A stretch of 64,000 nucleotides of DNA from VRUE01 sp963705635. GTDB taxonomy: Bacteria; Actinomycetota; Thermoleophilia; Solirubrobacterales; 70-9. Both the position numbers and the translations under genes were made by a program. Below the pieces are notes generated by a model that was not told the origin of the DNA, made no database searches, and saw only the letters and a program-made list of their open reading frames with translations. Shown here one piece after another: positions 14,413-23,822 of the stretch. Location: positions 682,001-746,000 of the forward strand of contig CAVPKH010000001.1 in the NCBI GenBank assembly GCA_963705635.1, in the 5' to 3' direction. Positions within the stretch are counted from its first letter, which is position 1. Each line of letters begins with the position of its first letter.

Positions 14413-16761
14413 ATGACGGATAGACCAAACCGGTCGAAGCTGCGACGACTCGGCCGGTGCGAGGCGGTGGCCATTCTGGCGCTGCTGCTGTCGATGCTGC
14501 TCACTGCTATCGCTGCCGCGGCGGGCGGTCATTCGGGGGCGCCAGACGCAAGCTTCGGCAGGGGCGGCCGCGTTGTGGTTCCGCTGCCGCGCGCAACGGC
14601 GCCGAGCCGGTTCGGTCCAATCGCCGCCGCCGCGGGCGGCCGCCTCCTCGTCGCCTATGTCAGCGAACCCGACCGGGAACGTTGGTCGACTGTGATCGAG
14701 CGGCGCGAAGCGGACGGCGCCCCCGACCCGAGCTTTGGCAAGGGGGGCTCGGTGACGGTGCGGGGATCGGTCACCGCGCTCGCCGAAGACCCGTCCGGCG
14801 GCGTCGTCTACGGCGGCCACGGAACGTTCGGGCGGCTGCAGCCGAACGGTGCAAAGGACAAGGCTTTCGACGCCCGCGGCCCTCGGTCCCTTGGGAATTT
14901 CGGCCCGGCGACGATCACCTTCGACGCGGCGGCGGGAATCGTCGTCGGCGGCAGTGTCTCCAACGGCGCTCGCTACCACGCGCACCAGGGCGAAGCGGCG
15001 GTCATGCGCTTCAAGCCGGACGGCAGGCGCGACCGCACCTTCGCCTCTGGGGGCGTCGTCTATCTGGGTGTAGCGAGCGGAGATGGCGGCGAGCTCGGGC
15101 TGTTGCCCGATGGTTCGATGCTTGCCCTCGGCCCGGCGGTAATGCACGTGGCCGCCGATGGGACCGTCCTGCCGAGCCCGGAAATCAGCCTCGGGGAAGG
15201 GCAGCCTGCCCTGGCTGTTTTTGCCGATGGGAGCTTCGCGATCGCGAGCTCGCCGCTGACAAAGCCCGGCTGCACGGTCACTCGCTACGCCGCTGGCGGC
15301 TCGCCCGACTCAGCCTTCGCAGAGGCAGGCGTGTTCAGCGAACCCAGCCTTTCGGAATGCCGAATCGCGACCGCACCGGGAGGTGGATTGCTGATCCGCG
15401 GAGTGCTCGACGCGGCGGGTGGCGAGGGCACCCCGCGGCTTCTGCTCCTCACCGCCGCGGGAGCGCCCGCGGCGGGCTTTGGCAGCGGCGGGTCGGTGAC
15501 CGTCTCCGCACCTGCCAAAGCGGCGGCTGGCGGGCCAGTGGAAATCGAAGGTGTCGCCTTCACGTCCGGCGGCCGGATCGTGGTGGCCGGCGGTGGGGGC
15601 GACGCGATCCTCGTCGGGCTCGCGGCGAGCGGTGCGGTCGACGCCGCGTTCGGTACCGCCGGAACCGTCGTCCAGCCGACAACGCTGCCGAGCTGGACCT
15701 CGCCCCGCGCGATCACCGCCGAGCCAGACGGCGAACTGGTCGTGACCGGGCTCACCGACGCGGGCAGCACCCACCGCCATCCGTTCTGGATGCGCTTCAC
15801 CGCCGACGGGAAGCTCCGCCGGACGCCGTCAGGAGCCCCGTACGCGTCGGTCCCCGTGGTCGGCACCCAACTGCGTCCGGCCGGCCAGGACCAGCTCTAC
15901 TCGCTCGTCTACGACGCCGGGCCCTTGATCGCCAAGTTCAAGGTCGGCGGCGCACTGGTCGACCGCTTTGGCAGGCATGGGCTCGTGCGACTGCCGCACG
16001 GGTTCAAGGCGTCATCCTTCGTCGTCGATCCGGATGGCGGCGTGGCGGTCTTCGGCGCGGTCCAGGAAGGCCGGCGGATGGCTGTCTACCGACTGACGGC
16101 GGCGGGTCGGCCTGACGGCGACTTCGCCCATCACGGCCTCGCCACGGTGAGGGTCGCCGGCGCGACCTATGTCCGGGCGCTGGCAGGGGTGGTGCGACCG
16201 GGAGGCGACGTCGTCATCGTCGGAGCGGCCGACGCACGTCTCGCGGTGGCAGAGCTCGGGCCGAGCGGGCGCCTGCGTCGCGGATTCGGCCGCGGCGGGC
16301 TCCTCACCTGTGGCTGCGGCGGTGCTTATCCGTCGAAAGTCGACGCCGTCTTTGATCGCGGCTACGTCTACGCCCTCACCCACTGGGCGACTGCCGCCGG
16401 CGAAGGGACCGACCTGGTCAAGGTGAACGCCGCGGGACGGCTCGACCGCTCCTTTGCCGGTCGCGGGTACAGGCCGGTTCGCGTCGGGACCTCGATCGAG
16501 CTTTTCGTCCGCGGGGGGCGTCTCGTAGTGGTCGGCCAGCGAGGCTATTTCTCGGGTCCGGCGCAGATGCGGGCGTTCCGTCTCGACGGGGCGGTCGATC
16601 GCTCCTTCAGGAGCGGCGCGACCGTGGTCGCCGGCGGACACCAGGGCGTGGCTCGTGTCTCGGCTGCGCTGCAGCCTGGCGGACGCCTCGTGGTCGCCGG
16701 CGAACAGCGGGCGAAGAAGGAAATCGAAGGCTCCCGCCTCGAGCTGCTTGGCCTGCGCTGA
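14413..16761 (+). CDS. Secreted delta-60 repeat beta-propeller protein
   Basis: This 782-residue protein starts MTDRPNRSKLRRL and has a signal/anchor helix (AILALLLSMLLTAIAAAAGG). It then carries about ten delta-60-type repeats, each with an aspartate-aromatic-glycine motif: DASFGRGGRV, DPSFGKGGSV, DRTFASGGVV, DSAFAEAGVF, DRSFAGRGYR and others. Such repeats form propeller blades. The protein is probably exported and may bind a surface or ligand; its function is unknown. GGGGGA lies five bases before the ATG. An ATG 78 bases upstream lacks a ribosome binding site. Confidence 0.85.
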   Translation: MTDRPNRSKLRRLGRCEAVAILALLLSMLLTAIAAAAGGHSGAPDASFGRGGRVVVPLPRATAPSRFGPIAAAAGGRLLVAYVSEPDRERWSTVIERREADGAPDPSFGKGGSVTVRGSVTALAEDPSGGVVYGGHGTFGRLQPNGAKDKAFDARGPRSLGNFGPATITFDAAAGIVVGGSVSNGARYHAHQGEAAVMRFKPDGRRDRTFASGGVVYLGVASGDGGELGLLPDGSMLALGPAVMHVAADGTVLPSPEISLGEGQPALAVFADGSFAIASSPLTKPGCTVTRYAAGGSPDSAFAEAGVFSEPSLSECRIATAPGGGLLIRGVLDAAGGEGTPRLLLLTAAGAPAAGFGSGGSVTVSAPAKAAAGGPVEIEGVAFTSGGRIVVAGGGGDAILVGLAASGAVDAAFGTAGTVVQPTTLPSWTSPRAITAEPDGELVVTGLTDAGSTHRHPFWMRFTADGKLRRTPSGAPYASVPVVGTQLRPAGQDQLYSLVYDAGPLIAKFKVGGALVDRFGRHGLVRLPHGFKASSFVVDPDGGVAVFGAVQEGRRMAVYRLTAAGRPDGDFAHHGLATVRVAGATYVRALAGVVRPGGDVVIVGAADARLAVAELGPSGRLRRGFGRGGLLTCGCGGAYPSKVDAVFDRGYVYALTHWATAAGEGTDLVKVNAAGRLDRSFAGRGYRPVRVGTSIELFVRGGRLVVVGQRGYFSGPAQMRAFRLDGAVDRSFRSGATVVAGGHQGVARVSAALQPGGRLVVAGEQRAKKEIEGSRLELLGLR

Positions 16762-17056
16762 GGCCAGGCGGCGAGGAACGCGGTCGATTCGAATTCAGCT
16801 GCTTATGCGGCCCCCGGCCATCCGGAGCAGGATTGCCATGGGGGCTCACGGCACGGTGGCCGTCAAGGAGAAATTTGGCCCTGCCAGACGTTCCTGGGGA
16901 ACCGGCACCTGGGGGCAAATCAAGGGCAACAACCGGGTCTCAATGCATTAGCGCCGCACTACTAGTCTGGTTTCAGCCCATGGCCAAGACCCACCCACCG
17001 ACGGATTGGCTCACGGGGCCTGGTCACACCGATCAACCGCACTCGAGGAGAACGAC
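16762..17056. other. Intergenic stretch, nothing recognised
   Basis: No gene or clear regulatory element is seen in these 295 bases apart from a GAGGAG ribosome binding site just before the next gene (17045-17050). Confidence 0.4.
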
Positions 17057-17632
17057 ATGAGCGCTACCTACACCTTCGACGTCTTTTCCAGCCTCGACGG
17101 CTACGGCGCCGCCAGTGCCAACTGGACCGGCTACTGGGGCAAGCAAGGCCCCGAGCTGCTCGACCACCGCCACGCCCTGTACGGCGCCGAGCAGCGGATG
17201 GTCTTCGGGGCCAACACGTATCGGGCATTTGCGCGGATGCTGGCCTCGAGCAGCGAGGGGTCCGAGGTGCGGGACCCATGGGTCACCCGGATGAGGAACC
17301 TGCCGGCAACGGTGGTGTCGACCACGCTGGAAGGACCCCTCGACTGGCCGGACGCGACCGTCGTGCACGGTGACGCCGTCGACGTCGTCGCTCGGCTCAA
17401 GGAGGAGTCCGAGGTGCCGTTGCGCTCGCATGGCTGCCTCTCGTTGAACCGGGCGCTGATGGCCGCGGGTCTGGTCGACCGCGTCCAGGTGACGCTCTTC
17501 CCTGTGATCACCGGTCAGACCGGGCTGGACCCGATCTTCAAGGGCGCGGCCGACTTTGACCTGGAGCTGATCGAGCAGCGGACGCTCGACGGCCACACCC
17601 AAGAGCTGGTCTACCGACCCACCCTCCATTGA
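17057..17632 (+). CDS. Dihydrofolate reductase family (RibD_C) protein
   Basis: This 191-residue protein has the opening strand YTFDVFSSLDGYGAAS, then MVFGANTYRAFARML and the glycine-rich nucleotide region, here altered (LRSHGCLSLNRALMAAGLVD). The end has LFPVITGQTGLDPIF. The missing glycine signature suggests divergence of the cofactor site. GAGGAG lies seven bases upstream of the ATG. It precedes the convergent ECF42 sigma factor gene. Confidence 0.8.
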   Translation: MSATYTFDVFSSLDGYGAASANWTGYWGKQGPELLDHRHALYGAEQRMVFGANTYRAFARMLASSSEGSEVRDPWVTRMRNLPATVVSTTLEGPLDWPDATVVHGDAVDVVARLKEESEVPLRSHGCLSLNRALMAAGLVDRVQVTLFPVITGQTGLDPIFKGAADFDLELIEQRTLDGHTQELVYRPTLH

Positions 17633-17674
17633 CTGGCTGGTGATCACCCCCGGACCGCTCGATCACCTGCGTAG

Positions 17675-18871
17675 CTAGCCGGCCCGGACGCGGGCGGCCT
17701 GGCGGACCAGGTGATCGCGCTCGGCGACGTTCGTGGCCCGGCGGGCGGCCTCGGCGTAGGCCGTGGCGGCGGCGGGCAGGTCACCGCTCAGCTCATGCAG
17801 GTGGCCACGGACGGCGTGCCAGCGGTGGCGGTCGCCGAGCATCTCACGCAGTTGCTCGGTCTGGCGCAGCCCGGCGTCGGCGCCGAGGACGTGGCCGACC
17901 GCGACCGCGCGCCCAAGCACGGCGGCGGGGTCCTGGCGCGCTGGATCGTCGGCAAGGGCGACGAGGTCGTCGTACCAGGCGAGGATCTGCGGCCAGTCGG
18001 TCTCCTCGGAGCTTGTCGCATCGTCGTGCAGGGCGGCGATGGCGGCCTCGACTTGGTAGCGGCCGGGGCGCCGTTCCTCCGTCTGAACGGCCAGTGCCGC
18101 CTGCAGGACCCGCACGCCCTCGGCGATCTCGCGGGTGTCCCAGAGGGCGCGATCCTGTCGGTCGAGCGTGACGATGCGACCCTCTGAGTCGAGTCGCGCC
18201 GGCAGCCGGGCGTGGTTGAGGAGCATCAGCGCGAGCAGCCCGCGCGCCTCCGGCTCCTCGGTGGCGAGGTTGAGTTGGCGGGCGAGCCGGATCGCCTCGC
18301 CCGCCAGGTCCACCCGGCCCGCGTGGCCGGCCGTGTAGACGAGGTAGAGCACGCGCAGCACGACGGCAAGGTCGCCGGGCTGGTCCAGGCGGCGCCCCCG
18401 GAGAGAGCGCTTGGCCCGGCTGATCCGCTGCGCCATCGTCGCCTCCGGCACGTAGAAGGCGTCGGCGATCTCCCGGGTGGTGAGGCCGCCGACGGCGCGC
18501 AGGGTCAGCGCCACCTGGGAGGCGGGCGCGAGGTCGGGATGGCAGCAGCAGAAGAGCAGGAAGAGGGTGTCGTCGCCCTCTTCGGCGGCGGCCGGCGGCG
18601 GTTCGGCGTACGTCGCCTCCTCGCGGCGGTGACGGGAGGCCTCGCTGCGGCGACCGTCGACGAGCCGCCGGGTCGCGACCGTCGCCAGCCACGCGCGGGG
18701 GTCGCGCGGCGGGTGCTCGGGCCACACCCGCAGTGCCTCCATCAGCGCCTCCTGCAGCGCGTCCTCGGCGGCATCGAAGTCCTCGCCCCGGCGGACCAGG
18801 CCCGCGAGCACCCGCGGGACGAGGGCGCGCAGCGCGCCCTCGTCCAGCCGTCGCGCCGGCTCGTCGATCAC
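17675..18871 (-). CDS. ECF42-type RNA polymerase sigma factor
   Basis: This 398-residue protein has sigma2 (EDALQEALMEALRVW; DPRAWLATVATRRLVDGRR), then a cysteine-histidine segment (LFLLFCCCHPDL) and sigma4 (GLTTREIADAFYVPEATMAQ). It ends in a long helical TPR-like C-terminal domain. The long C-terminus replaces an anti-sigma factor in this group. It is coupled to a DGPF protein by an ATGA overlap; DGPF genes are the usual targets and partners of ECF42. Confidence 0.9.
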   Translation of the reverse strand: MIDEPARRLDEGALRALVPRVLAGLVRRGEDFDAAEDALQEALMEALRVWPEHPPRDPRAWLATVATRRLVDGRRSEASRHRREEATYAEPPPAAAEEGDDTLFLLFCCCHPDLAPASQVALTLRAVGGLTTREIADAFYVPEATMAQRISRAKRSLRGRRLDQPGDLAVVLRVLYLVYTAGHAGRVDLAGEAIRLARQLNLATEEPEARGLLALMLLNHARLPARLDSEGRIVTLDRQDRALWDTREIAEGVRVLQAALAVQTEERRPGRYQVEAAIAALHDDATSSEETDWPQILAWYDDLVALADDPARQDPAAVLGRAVAVGHVLGADAGLRQTEQLREMLGDRHRWHAVRGHLHELSGDLPAAATAYAEAARRATNVAERDHLVRQAARVRAG

Positions 18872-19287
18872 GCCGCGTCAGTCGTCTGAGGACGCTCCCA
18901 CATGACCTCCCGGACGTCGATCCACTCGTACAGCGGCTCCCCGCCCGGGCCGGGCTCGGAGGAGGCGTAGGCGGCGAGCTCGACCGCGCGCTCGTGCGAC
19001 TCGACGTCGATCATCCACCAACCCGCGACGAGATCGCTGGTCTCGGGGTGCGGGCCATCGCTGGTGACGGGGGCGGCGTCCGGGCCGCCGTAGCGCACCC
19101 AGGTGCGTGCCGGCGTGAGTGCCCGCGCGTCGACGTACTCGCCGTTCTCCTCGAGCAGCTCGCTGACGTGATTCTGGAAGGCCATGTGCGCCTCCACGTC
19201 CTCGGGCGCCCACTGGTCGATCGGGGGCACGGGTCGATGCGGCTCCGGGCCGCCGCGGTAGTGCTTGAGCAGCAGGTACTTCGGCAT
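18868..19287 (-). CDS. DGPF/YCII-like protein
   Basis: This 139-residue protein begins MPKYLLLKHYRGGPEP. It has the YCII-related fold with ARALTPARTWVRYGG and TSDGPHPETSDLVAGWWMID. The signature Asp-Gly-Pro is present, with histidine in place of phenylalanine. Such proteins travel with ECF42 sigma factors, and their activity is not established. It is the first gene of a two-gene operon, and GGAGACC lies before the start. Confidence 0.85.
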   Translation of the reverse strand: MPKYLLLKHYRGGPEPHRPVPPIDQWAPEDVEAHMAFQNHVSELLEENGEYVDARALTPARTWVRYGGPDAAPVTSDGPHPETSDLVAGWWMIDVESHERAVELAAYASSEPGPGGEPLYEWIDVREVMWERPQTTDAA

Positions 19288-19541
19288 CGTGGTCTCCTGT
19301 CGTCGTGGGCCGCGCCTGTCGTGGCCCTTCACCTGGTGAGCGGAGCCGGCCGACGCTTCTCGACATCGAATCAACAACTAGCTTGCGCGTCGCATAGGGA
19401 GAATCCCCCTCCAACACGCTTACGAGCGAGTCCGGGTTCAAGAGCGGGAGCATGTTCGCGCAGATGGGGCGAAACTCGATTACCCCCCGTCTGCCTCATC
19501 GGAAACCCAAGCTCGGGTCGACCATCGGCGCTGCGCACCTC

Positions 19542-19547
19542 TAGATT
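19542..19547 (+). promoter_or_regulatory. -10 box with TCGACC -35 for the 19554 gene
   Basis: TAGATT lies six bases before ATG 19554, and TCGACC lies 18 bases further upstream (19518-19523). This supports a leaderless transcript from an SigA-type promoter. Confidence 0.5.
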
Positions 19548-19553
19548 TTCGCA

Positions 19554-20888
19554 ATGGCCGACGGAGTCGATCCGCATCTCAAGATCGAGAAGTCCTGTCC
19601 TCTGCAGAGCGCCCACACTCGCCTGCGCCAGGCCCACGACCTTTGGCACCGAACGGCGGCGAGCTATCCCGTCCCCGAGGACTTCGTCCTCAACCTCAAC
19701 AACCTGATCACCACGCTGCGCCAGGTTACTTTCATGCTGCAAAACCAGAAAGCGAAGATTGAGGACTTCGAGTCGTGGTACGAAGACGGTTGGCGCGAGC
19801 GGATGAAGCGCGATCCCGTCATGGCCTGGCTCGGTGACGCTAGAACCAAGATCGAGCACGTCGGCGACCTCGATCTCGAAAGTACGGCCATGGTGACGGT
19901 GATCGCGAGCTGGATCGACGGTCCCTACGCCGAATTCGCGGTTCCCGCCCACGCTGGGCCTGAAGAGATCGCCGAGGACTTCGTTTCGGCAGATGTTCCC
20001 GAGCAGATCCGCAGGGAAGGGTTGTTGCGCGTTGAGCGGCGCTGGGTGGCTGCCGACCTGCCTGGGCATGAGCTGACCGATGTCTGTGCCTACGGATACG
20101 GCGTGGTGGCGCAGATCCTCGCCGAGGCACACGAACGGCTCGGGATTGAGATGCACACCTTTGGCGGCGAGACTCACGCAGCCCGCCACGAGCGGTTGGC
20201 CCAACGTGGCGGGCCGCTCCCCTGCATGACAATGAGCCGCGAAGGGCGAATCGCTCATGTTCACTTGGCAAAGCGCTCGCTGATTGAGCTGGAGTCGGTG
20301 GAGCAGGAGTTGGCAGTGACCGAGCACCTCGCTCGATCGATGCGCGAGCGATTCGAGTCGATGTTGGTCGACCCTGGCACTGCATTCAGGCATAGCCCCG
20401 AGGACCACCCATTCGATGTGGCGGCTCGGCTCTCAGATGTTGCCCGAAAGACGCTTGCCCATGACGGCTATCACGACCCGACCGTCTTTTACTACGACAA
20501 GGACAACAGGCCCCTGGGGATGATGAAGTTGAACTTCGAAGACCAGGCCGAGAAGTACCTTGCCTTCCGCAGCATCGCCACCGAGGCCGAGCGTTGCGGG
20601 GCCTCAACGGTCATCCACATTGGTGAGGTGTGGCAGGCGCAGGTGCCGATCGCCGAGGTCTCGACGATGATCAAACGGGCCGGTGAGCGGCCTGACCGAA
20701 CCGAGGCGCTGTGCGTGCTGGTCGCTACGGCGGCCGGTGAGGAGCGCAGCTACAACACACCGTTCTCGCGTGACTCCAAGGGTCGACCGGTAGTGGGTGA
20801 GACCCAGATCGAGGAGGGACCACGGGCATTGAATCCCTCGTTTTTTCCGCTCAAGAAGATGTGGGCGAACCGGTTCGCCGCTCCCTAG
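19554..20888 (+). CDS. Unrecognised 444-residue protein
   Basis: I do not recognise this protein. It is largely soluble and helical in the first 280 residues (LRQAHDLWHRTAASYPVPED; VELEQELAV-type helices). Then comes a mixed part with YDKDNRPLGMMKLNF and GASTVIHIGEVWQAQVPIAE, which recalls a small enzyme or sensor domain. No signal peptide is present. It stands alone, divergent from the DGPF/ECF42 operon, and its GC use is slightly lower than its neighbours. It could be transferred cargo. Confidence 0.7.
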   Translation: MADGVDPHLKIEKSCPLQSAHTRLRQAHDLWHRTAASYPVPEDFVLNLNNLITTLRQVTFMLQNQKAKIEDFESWYEDGWRERMKRDPVMAWLGDARTKIEHVGDLDLESTAMVTVIASWIDGPYAEFAVPAHAGPEEIAEDFVSADVPEQIRREGLLRVERRWVAADLPGHELTDVCAYGYGVVAQILAEAHERLGIEMHTFGGETHAARHERLAQRGGPLPCMTMSREGRIAHVHLAKRSLIELESVEQELAVTEHLARSMRERFESMLVDPGTAFRHSPEDHPFDVAARLSDVARKTLAHDGYHDPTVFYYDKDNRPLGMMKLNFEDQAEKYLAFRSIATEAERCGASTVIHIGEVWQAQVPIAEVSTMIKRAGERPDRTEALCVLVATAAGEERSYNTPFSRDSKGRPVVGETQIEEGPRALNPSFFPLKKMWANRFAAP

Positions 20889-20980
20889 CTGGTCACCGCT
20901 CGATCTCACGTCTGAGGGAATTGCCGCCGGTGCAGAAATCGTCCTGGGGCACAGGCGCTGTAGCTGGGCCATCGTGTCGC

Positions 20981-20986
20981 TACAGT
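20981..20986 (+). promoter_or_regulatory. -10 box for the VOC gene
   Basis: TACAGT lies seven bases before ATG 20994, with no ribosome binding site, as in other leaderless starts of this window. Confidence 0.45.
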
Positions 20987-20993
20987 CGAGCGC

Positions 20994-21431
20994 ATGGCGA
21001 TCCAACGCATGGAGCACGTGGGCATCGTCGTCGACGATCTCGCGTCGGCAACGGCATTCTTCGTCGCGCTCGGACTCGAATTGGAGGGCGAGACGTCCGT
21101 CGAGGGCGGCTCGGTGGACCGAATAAATGGGCTCGAGGGCGTGCGGTCGGACATCGTGATGCTGCGGACCTCGGATGACAGCAGCAAGCTCGAGCTCGCC
21201 AAGTACCGCTCGCCCGCATACGAGGGCAACGACGGGCCGGCGCCGGCCAACGCCCCGGGCATCCGCCACATCCTCTTTCTCGTCGACGACATCCAGGCAT
21301 CCCTTGCGAGCTTGCGGGCGCATGGCGGTGAGCTGGTCGGTGAGCTGGTGAACTACGAGGAGATCTACTGGCTCTGTTACGTCCGCGGCCCAGAGGGGAT
21401 CATCGTCGAGCTGGCGGAGAAGATCGGCTGA
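20994..21431 (+). CDS. VOC (glyoxalase/bleomycin-resistance) family protein
   Basis: This 145-residue protein has the paired beta-alpha-beta-beta-beta modules. The first starts MEHVGIVVDDLASATAFF and includes LELAKYRSP. The second has IRHILFLVDDIQASLASLRA and the metal-ligand end segment CYVRGPEGIIVELAEK. The His-Glu pattern fits a metal-binding member, such as a lyase or dioxygenase. The substrate is unknown. Confidence 0.85.
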   Translation: MAIQRMEHVGIVVDDLASATAFFVALGLELEGETSVEGGSVDRINGLEGVRSDIVMLRTSDDSSKLELAKYRSPAYEGNDGPAPANAPGIRHILFLVDDIQASLASLRAHGGELVGELVNYEEIYWLCYVRGPEGIIVELAEKIG

Positions 21432-21477
21432 GGGCTGCGGCCGGTAACGCTTTCCTCCTCCGCGACCAATAAGGGGC

Positions 21478-22134
21478 ATGGAGACAGAGGAAGCGTTGCC
21501 AACGGCGCCAAGTGCGCTCGGCCGGCGCCTGCGTGTGGTCGCCGCCCGCGAGCACGGCGTCAGCGCTGAGCAGTTGCGCTGGATCGGCACCGATCCCGAG
21601 CTGTTCGAGGTCTTCTACCGCGAGCAGGTCGAGGACCTGCAGCGGTTCGTCGCCCGCCGGGTGGGGGATCGTGAGCGGGCAGCCGACCTGACCGCGGAGA
21701 TTTTTCTCGCCGCGATCGACTCGGCTCACCGCTACCGATCGCGACGCGGCACGCCGAAGGCGTGGCTTTACGGGATCGCCCGCGCTCTCGTCGCCAACGA
21801 CCGCCGCCGGCGCGGTCGCGAGAGCGCGCGAGAGGAGCGGTTTCGCGGCAGTGCCCTGCTCGACGAGGAGGACGCGGCGCGGATGGATGCGCGGATCGAC
21901 GCCGCCGCCCAGTCGCGCCGCCTCTACGAAGCGATGGACCGCCTCCCAGATACGGAGCGGGCGGTGCTGGAGCTGGTCGCGCTCGACGAGCTGGCGGTCG
22001 CCGAGGCGGCGGCTGCAGTCGGCGTGAGAGCGGGCACCGCCCGAGTGCGCCTGTACCGGGCGCGGCGCAGGCTGCGCTCCGAGCTCGAGGCGACGGCCAA
22101 CCAACAGAACCCAAGGAAGGAGGAACGATCGTGA
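21478..22134 (+). CDS. ECF-type RNA polymerase sigma factor
   Basis: This 218-residue protein has sigma2 (LFEVFYREQVEDLQRFVARR; DLTAEIFLAAIDSAHRYRSR) and the region 2.4 sequence GTPKAWLYGIARALV. It has sigma4 with DRLPDTERAVLELVALDE and RAGTARVRLYRARRRL. The GTG of the next gene overlaps its stop, and that gene has an anti-sigma layout. The sigma factor thus probably responds to a membrane or cell-surface signal. Confidence 0.9.
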   Translation: METEEALPTAPSALGRRLRVVAAREHGVSAEQLRWIGTDPELFEVFYREQVEDLQRFVARRVGDRERAADLTAEIFLAAIDSAHRYRSRRGTPKAWLYGIARALVANDRRRRGRESAREERFRGSALLDEEDAARMDARIDAAAQSRRLYEAMDRLPDTERAVLELVALDELAVAEAAAAVGVRAGTARVRLYRARRRLRSELEATANQQNPRKEERS

Positions 22135-23822
22135 GTCCGGAGCAGAAACCGAGCCCCGATTTCGAGCAGCGGCTCCTCGCTCGCCTGAAGGCGGTCGTCG
22201 CCGAGCGCGGCGCGGCCGCCGCCGAGGCCGCGGAGGCGCAGGTCGCCTCGCCTTCCTGGCGCCGGCGCGGCCCGCGCCTGGCGCTGGGCGCCGCCACGGT
22301 TCTCGCCGCCGTCACGGTCGCGCTGATCGTCAGTGCTGGCGGCGGCAACCCACCGGCGGCCTTCGCCGTCGAACCGCAGAAGGGTGGCGGAGTCACGATC
22401 AAGGTCTACAGCCTCGAAGACGCCTCGGGCCTGGAACGGGCGCTGGAGGAAGCCGGAATCAAGTCCCAGGTGACGTGGCTGCCGGCCGGGAAGGTCTGCC
22501 GGGAACCGCACTACACCCCCTCGGTCGTGCATCTTCCGGGCGGTGGCTCTTTCGGCGGCATGACGATGGGGGGTCCCGGCGGCATCACGATCGGGATTGG
22601 CAGCACCAAGGCATCGCGCGAAAGCTTCGGCAAACACAGGCGCGGCGAAATTTCCGCTGATGAATTGGCCAACATCAATCTGGACCCCAAAGCCTTTCGC
22701 CCGGATCAGAGCGTGGTTCTCTCCGGCACGCCCGTCCCCTACGGCGGCGACCCCGAAGGGGGGAGCATCACGAAGATGGGCGTGGCAGAAGGCCCGGTCG
22801 AACCCTGCAGGCTGGTCCCGGCGCTGCCCAGCGGTTTTGGCGCCTTCGGGCTCAGCGAGGGGGGCGGGTCCGCCTTCGCTCCGCGCGGCGACGAAGCCCT
22901 AAGTCAAGCCGCCATTGCCGCCGATCTGCGCCGGGCCGCCGCCTCCGCCGAAGCATCCGACACCCAGGTTGAGGCGCCGCCCGGTCTCGGCCGGTACCTC
23001 TACGCGAAGACGATGGAGGTCCATCTCGAAGCCTGGGATCCAGACGGCCCGGCATCTGGTTCGAGAACGAAACCGAGGTACTTCACGGATAGGCAGCTAG
23101 GCGCCGACAACGCGATGCCCGCCTTGGTGCCGGCGCTGAAAGAGGTCTGGACGGCCCCGGACGGCAAGACGCGCGAGCGGGAAGCCCTCGCACGGGTCAA
23201 CTTCTTCTCCGGCGCAGACCAAAGACGTTGGGAAGACGCGGGCTCGCCGCCGCCCTGGGCCTTCGACCCCCGCGAACATGACGTGCGCCGCGACGGCTCC
23301 GGGCGCCTGGTGAAGGATTTCGCGTCTAAAGCATTCCGGGGCCGCCGTGAATTCACCTACATGTCCAGGCTCACCCGGCTTCCGACCGAGCCTGAAGCCC
23401 TGCGCCTGGCGGTCGAAAACCGCCGCGGCGGGGACTCGCCGGTTGCTCCGTCACCGGCCGATTCGCCCAGAGGTGGTGCGACCGTCGAAAGGCTCTTGGA
23501 AATCCTCAGCGAACCGATCGCCGCTCCGGCGCTACGCGCGGCTGCCTTCAACGCCCTCGCTGAAATACCCGGCATCGGCTTCGAGCGCGATGTGGCCGAC
23601 GCCGCCGGGCGTCAGGGCGACGCAATCAGCTGGGTCAGGGAAAGGGGATTCGGCCGCAGGTTCATCTTCGACCCCCATACCGGCAGGGTTCTTGCTGATG
23701 CCGAAATGATCTTCGGCCCTAAGGCCACGAGCGAGTATGGAGCCCCGGCCGGCACTCCTTACCGCGAGACCGCCTACCTGCAGTCCGGGATCGTCGACTC
23801 CGCGCACGAACGCCTGAAATGA
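22131..23822 (+). CDS. Membrane-anchored protein, probable anti-sigma partner
   Basis: The 563-residue protein has a cytoplasmic N-terminus (SPEQKPSPDFEQRLLARLKA), one membrane segment around 45-67 (LALGAATVLAAVTVALIVSA) and a large exported domain. The exported part includes a conserved-looking SITKMGVAEGPVEP and the C-terminal RRFIFDPHTGRVLADAEMIF. It matches the layout of CU044_5270-type proteins encoded after ECF genes. A role as an anti-sigma is inferred from position and topology, not from a recognised zinc site. It overlaps the sigma gene (GTGA) and the next gene (ATGA). Confidence 0.75.
   Translation: MSPEQKPSPDFEQRLLARLKAVVAERGAAAAEAAEAQVASPSWRRRGPRLALGAATVLAAVTVALIVSAGGGNPPAAFAVEPQKGGGVTIKVYSLEDASGLERALEEAGIKSQVTWLPAGKVCREPHYTPSVVHLPGGGSFGGMTMGGPGGITIGIGSTKASRESFGKHRRGEISADELANINLDPKAFRPDQSVVLSGTPVPYGGDPEGGSITKMGVAEGPVEPCRLVPALPSGFGAFGLSEGGGSAFAPRGDEALSQAAIAADLRRAAASAEASDTQVEAPPGLGRYLYAKTMEVHLEAWDPDGPASGSRTKPRYFTDRQLGADNAMPALVPALKEVWTAPDGKTREREALARVNFFSGADQRRWEDAGSPPPWAFDPREHDVRRDGSGRLVKDFASKAFRGRREFTYMSRLTRLPTEPEALRLAVENRRGGDSPVAPSPADSPRGGATVERLLEILSEPIAAPALRAAAFNALAEIPGIGFERDVADAAGRQGDAISWVRERGFGRRFIFDPHTGRVLADAEMIFGPKATSEYGAPAGTPYRETAYLQSGIVDSAHERLK

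Noticed and set aside
14457..16115. Long open frame overlapping the delta-60 gene in another phase
   Set aside because: It is arginine-rich, as expected for a shadow of a GC-rich gene, and has no domain.
19371..20408. Minus-strand frame opposite the 19554 gene
   Set aside because: It lacks a promoter and any recognisable domain; the plus-strand gene has coherent protein features and a -10/-35 pair.
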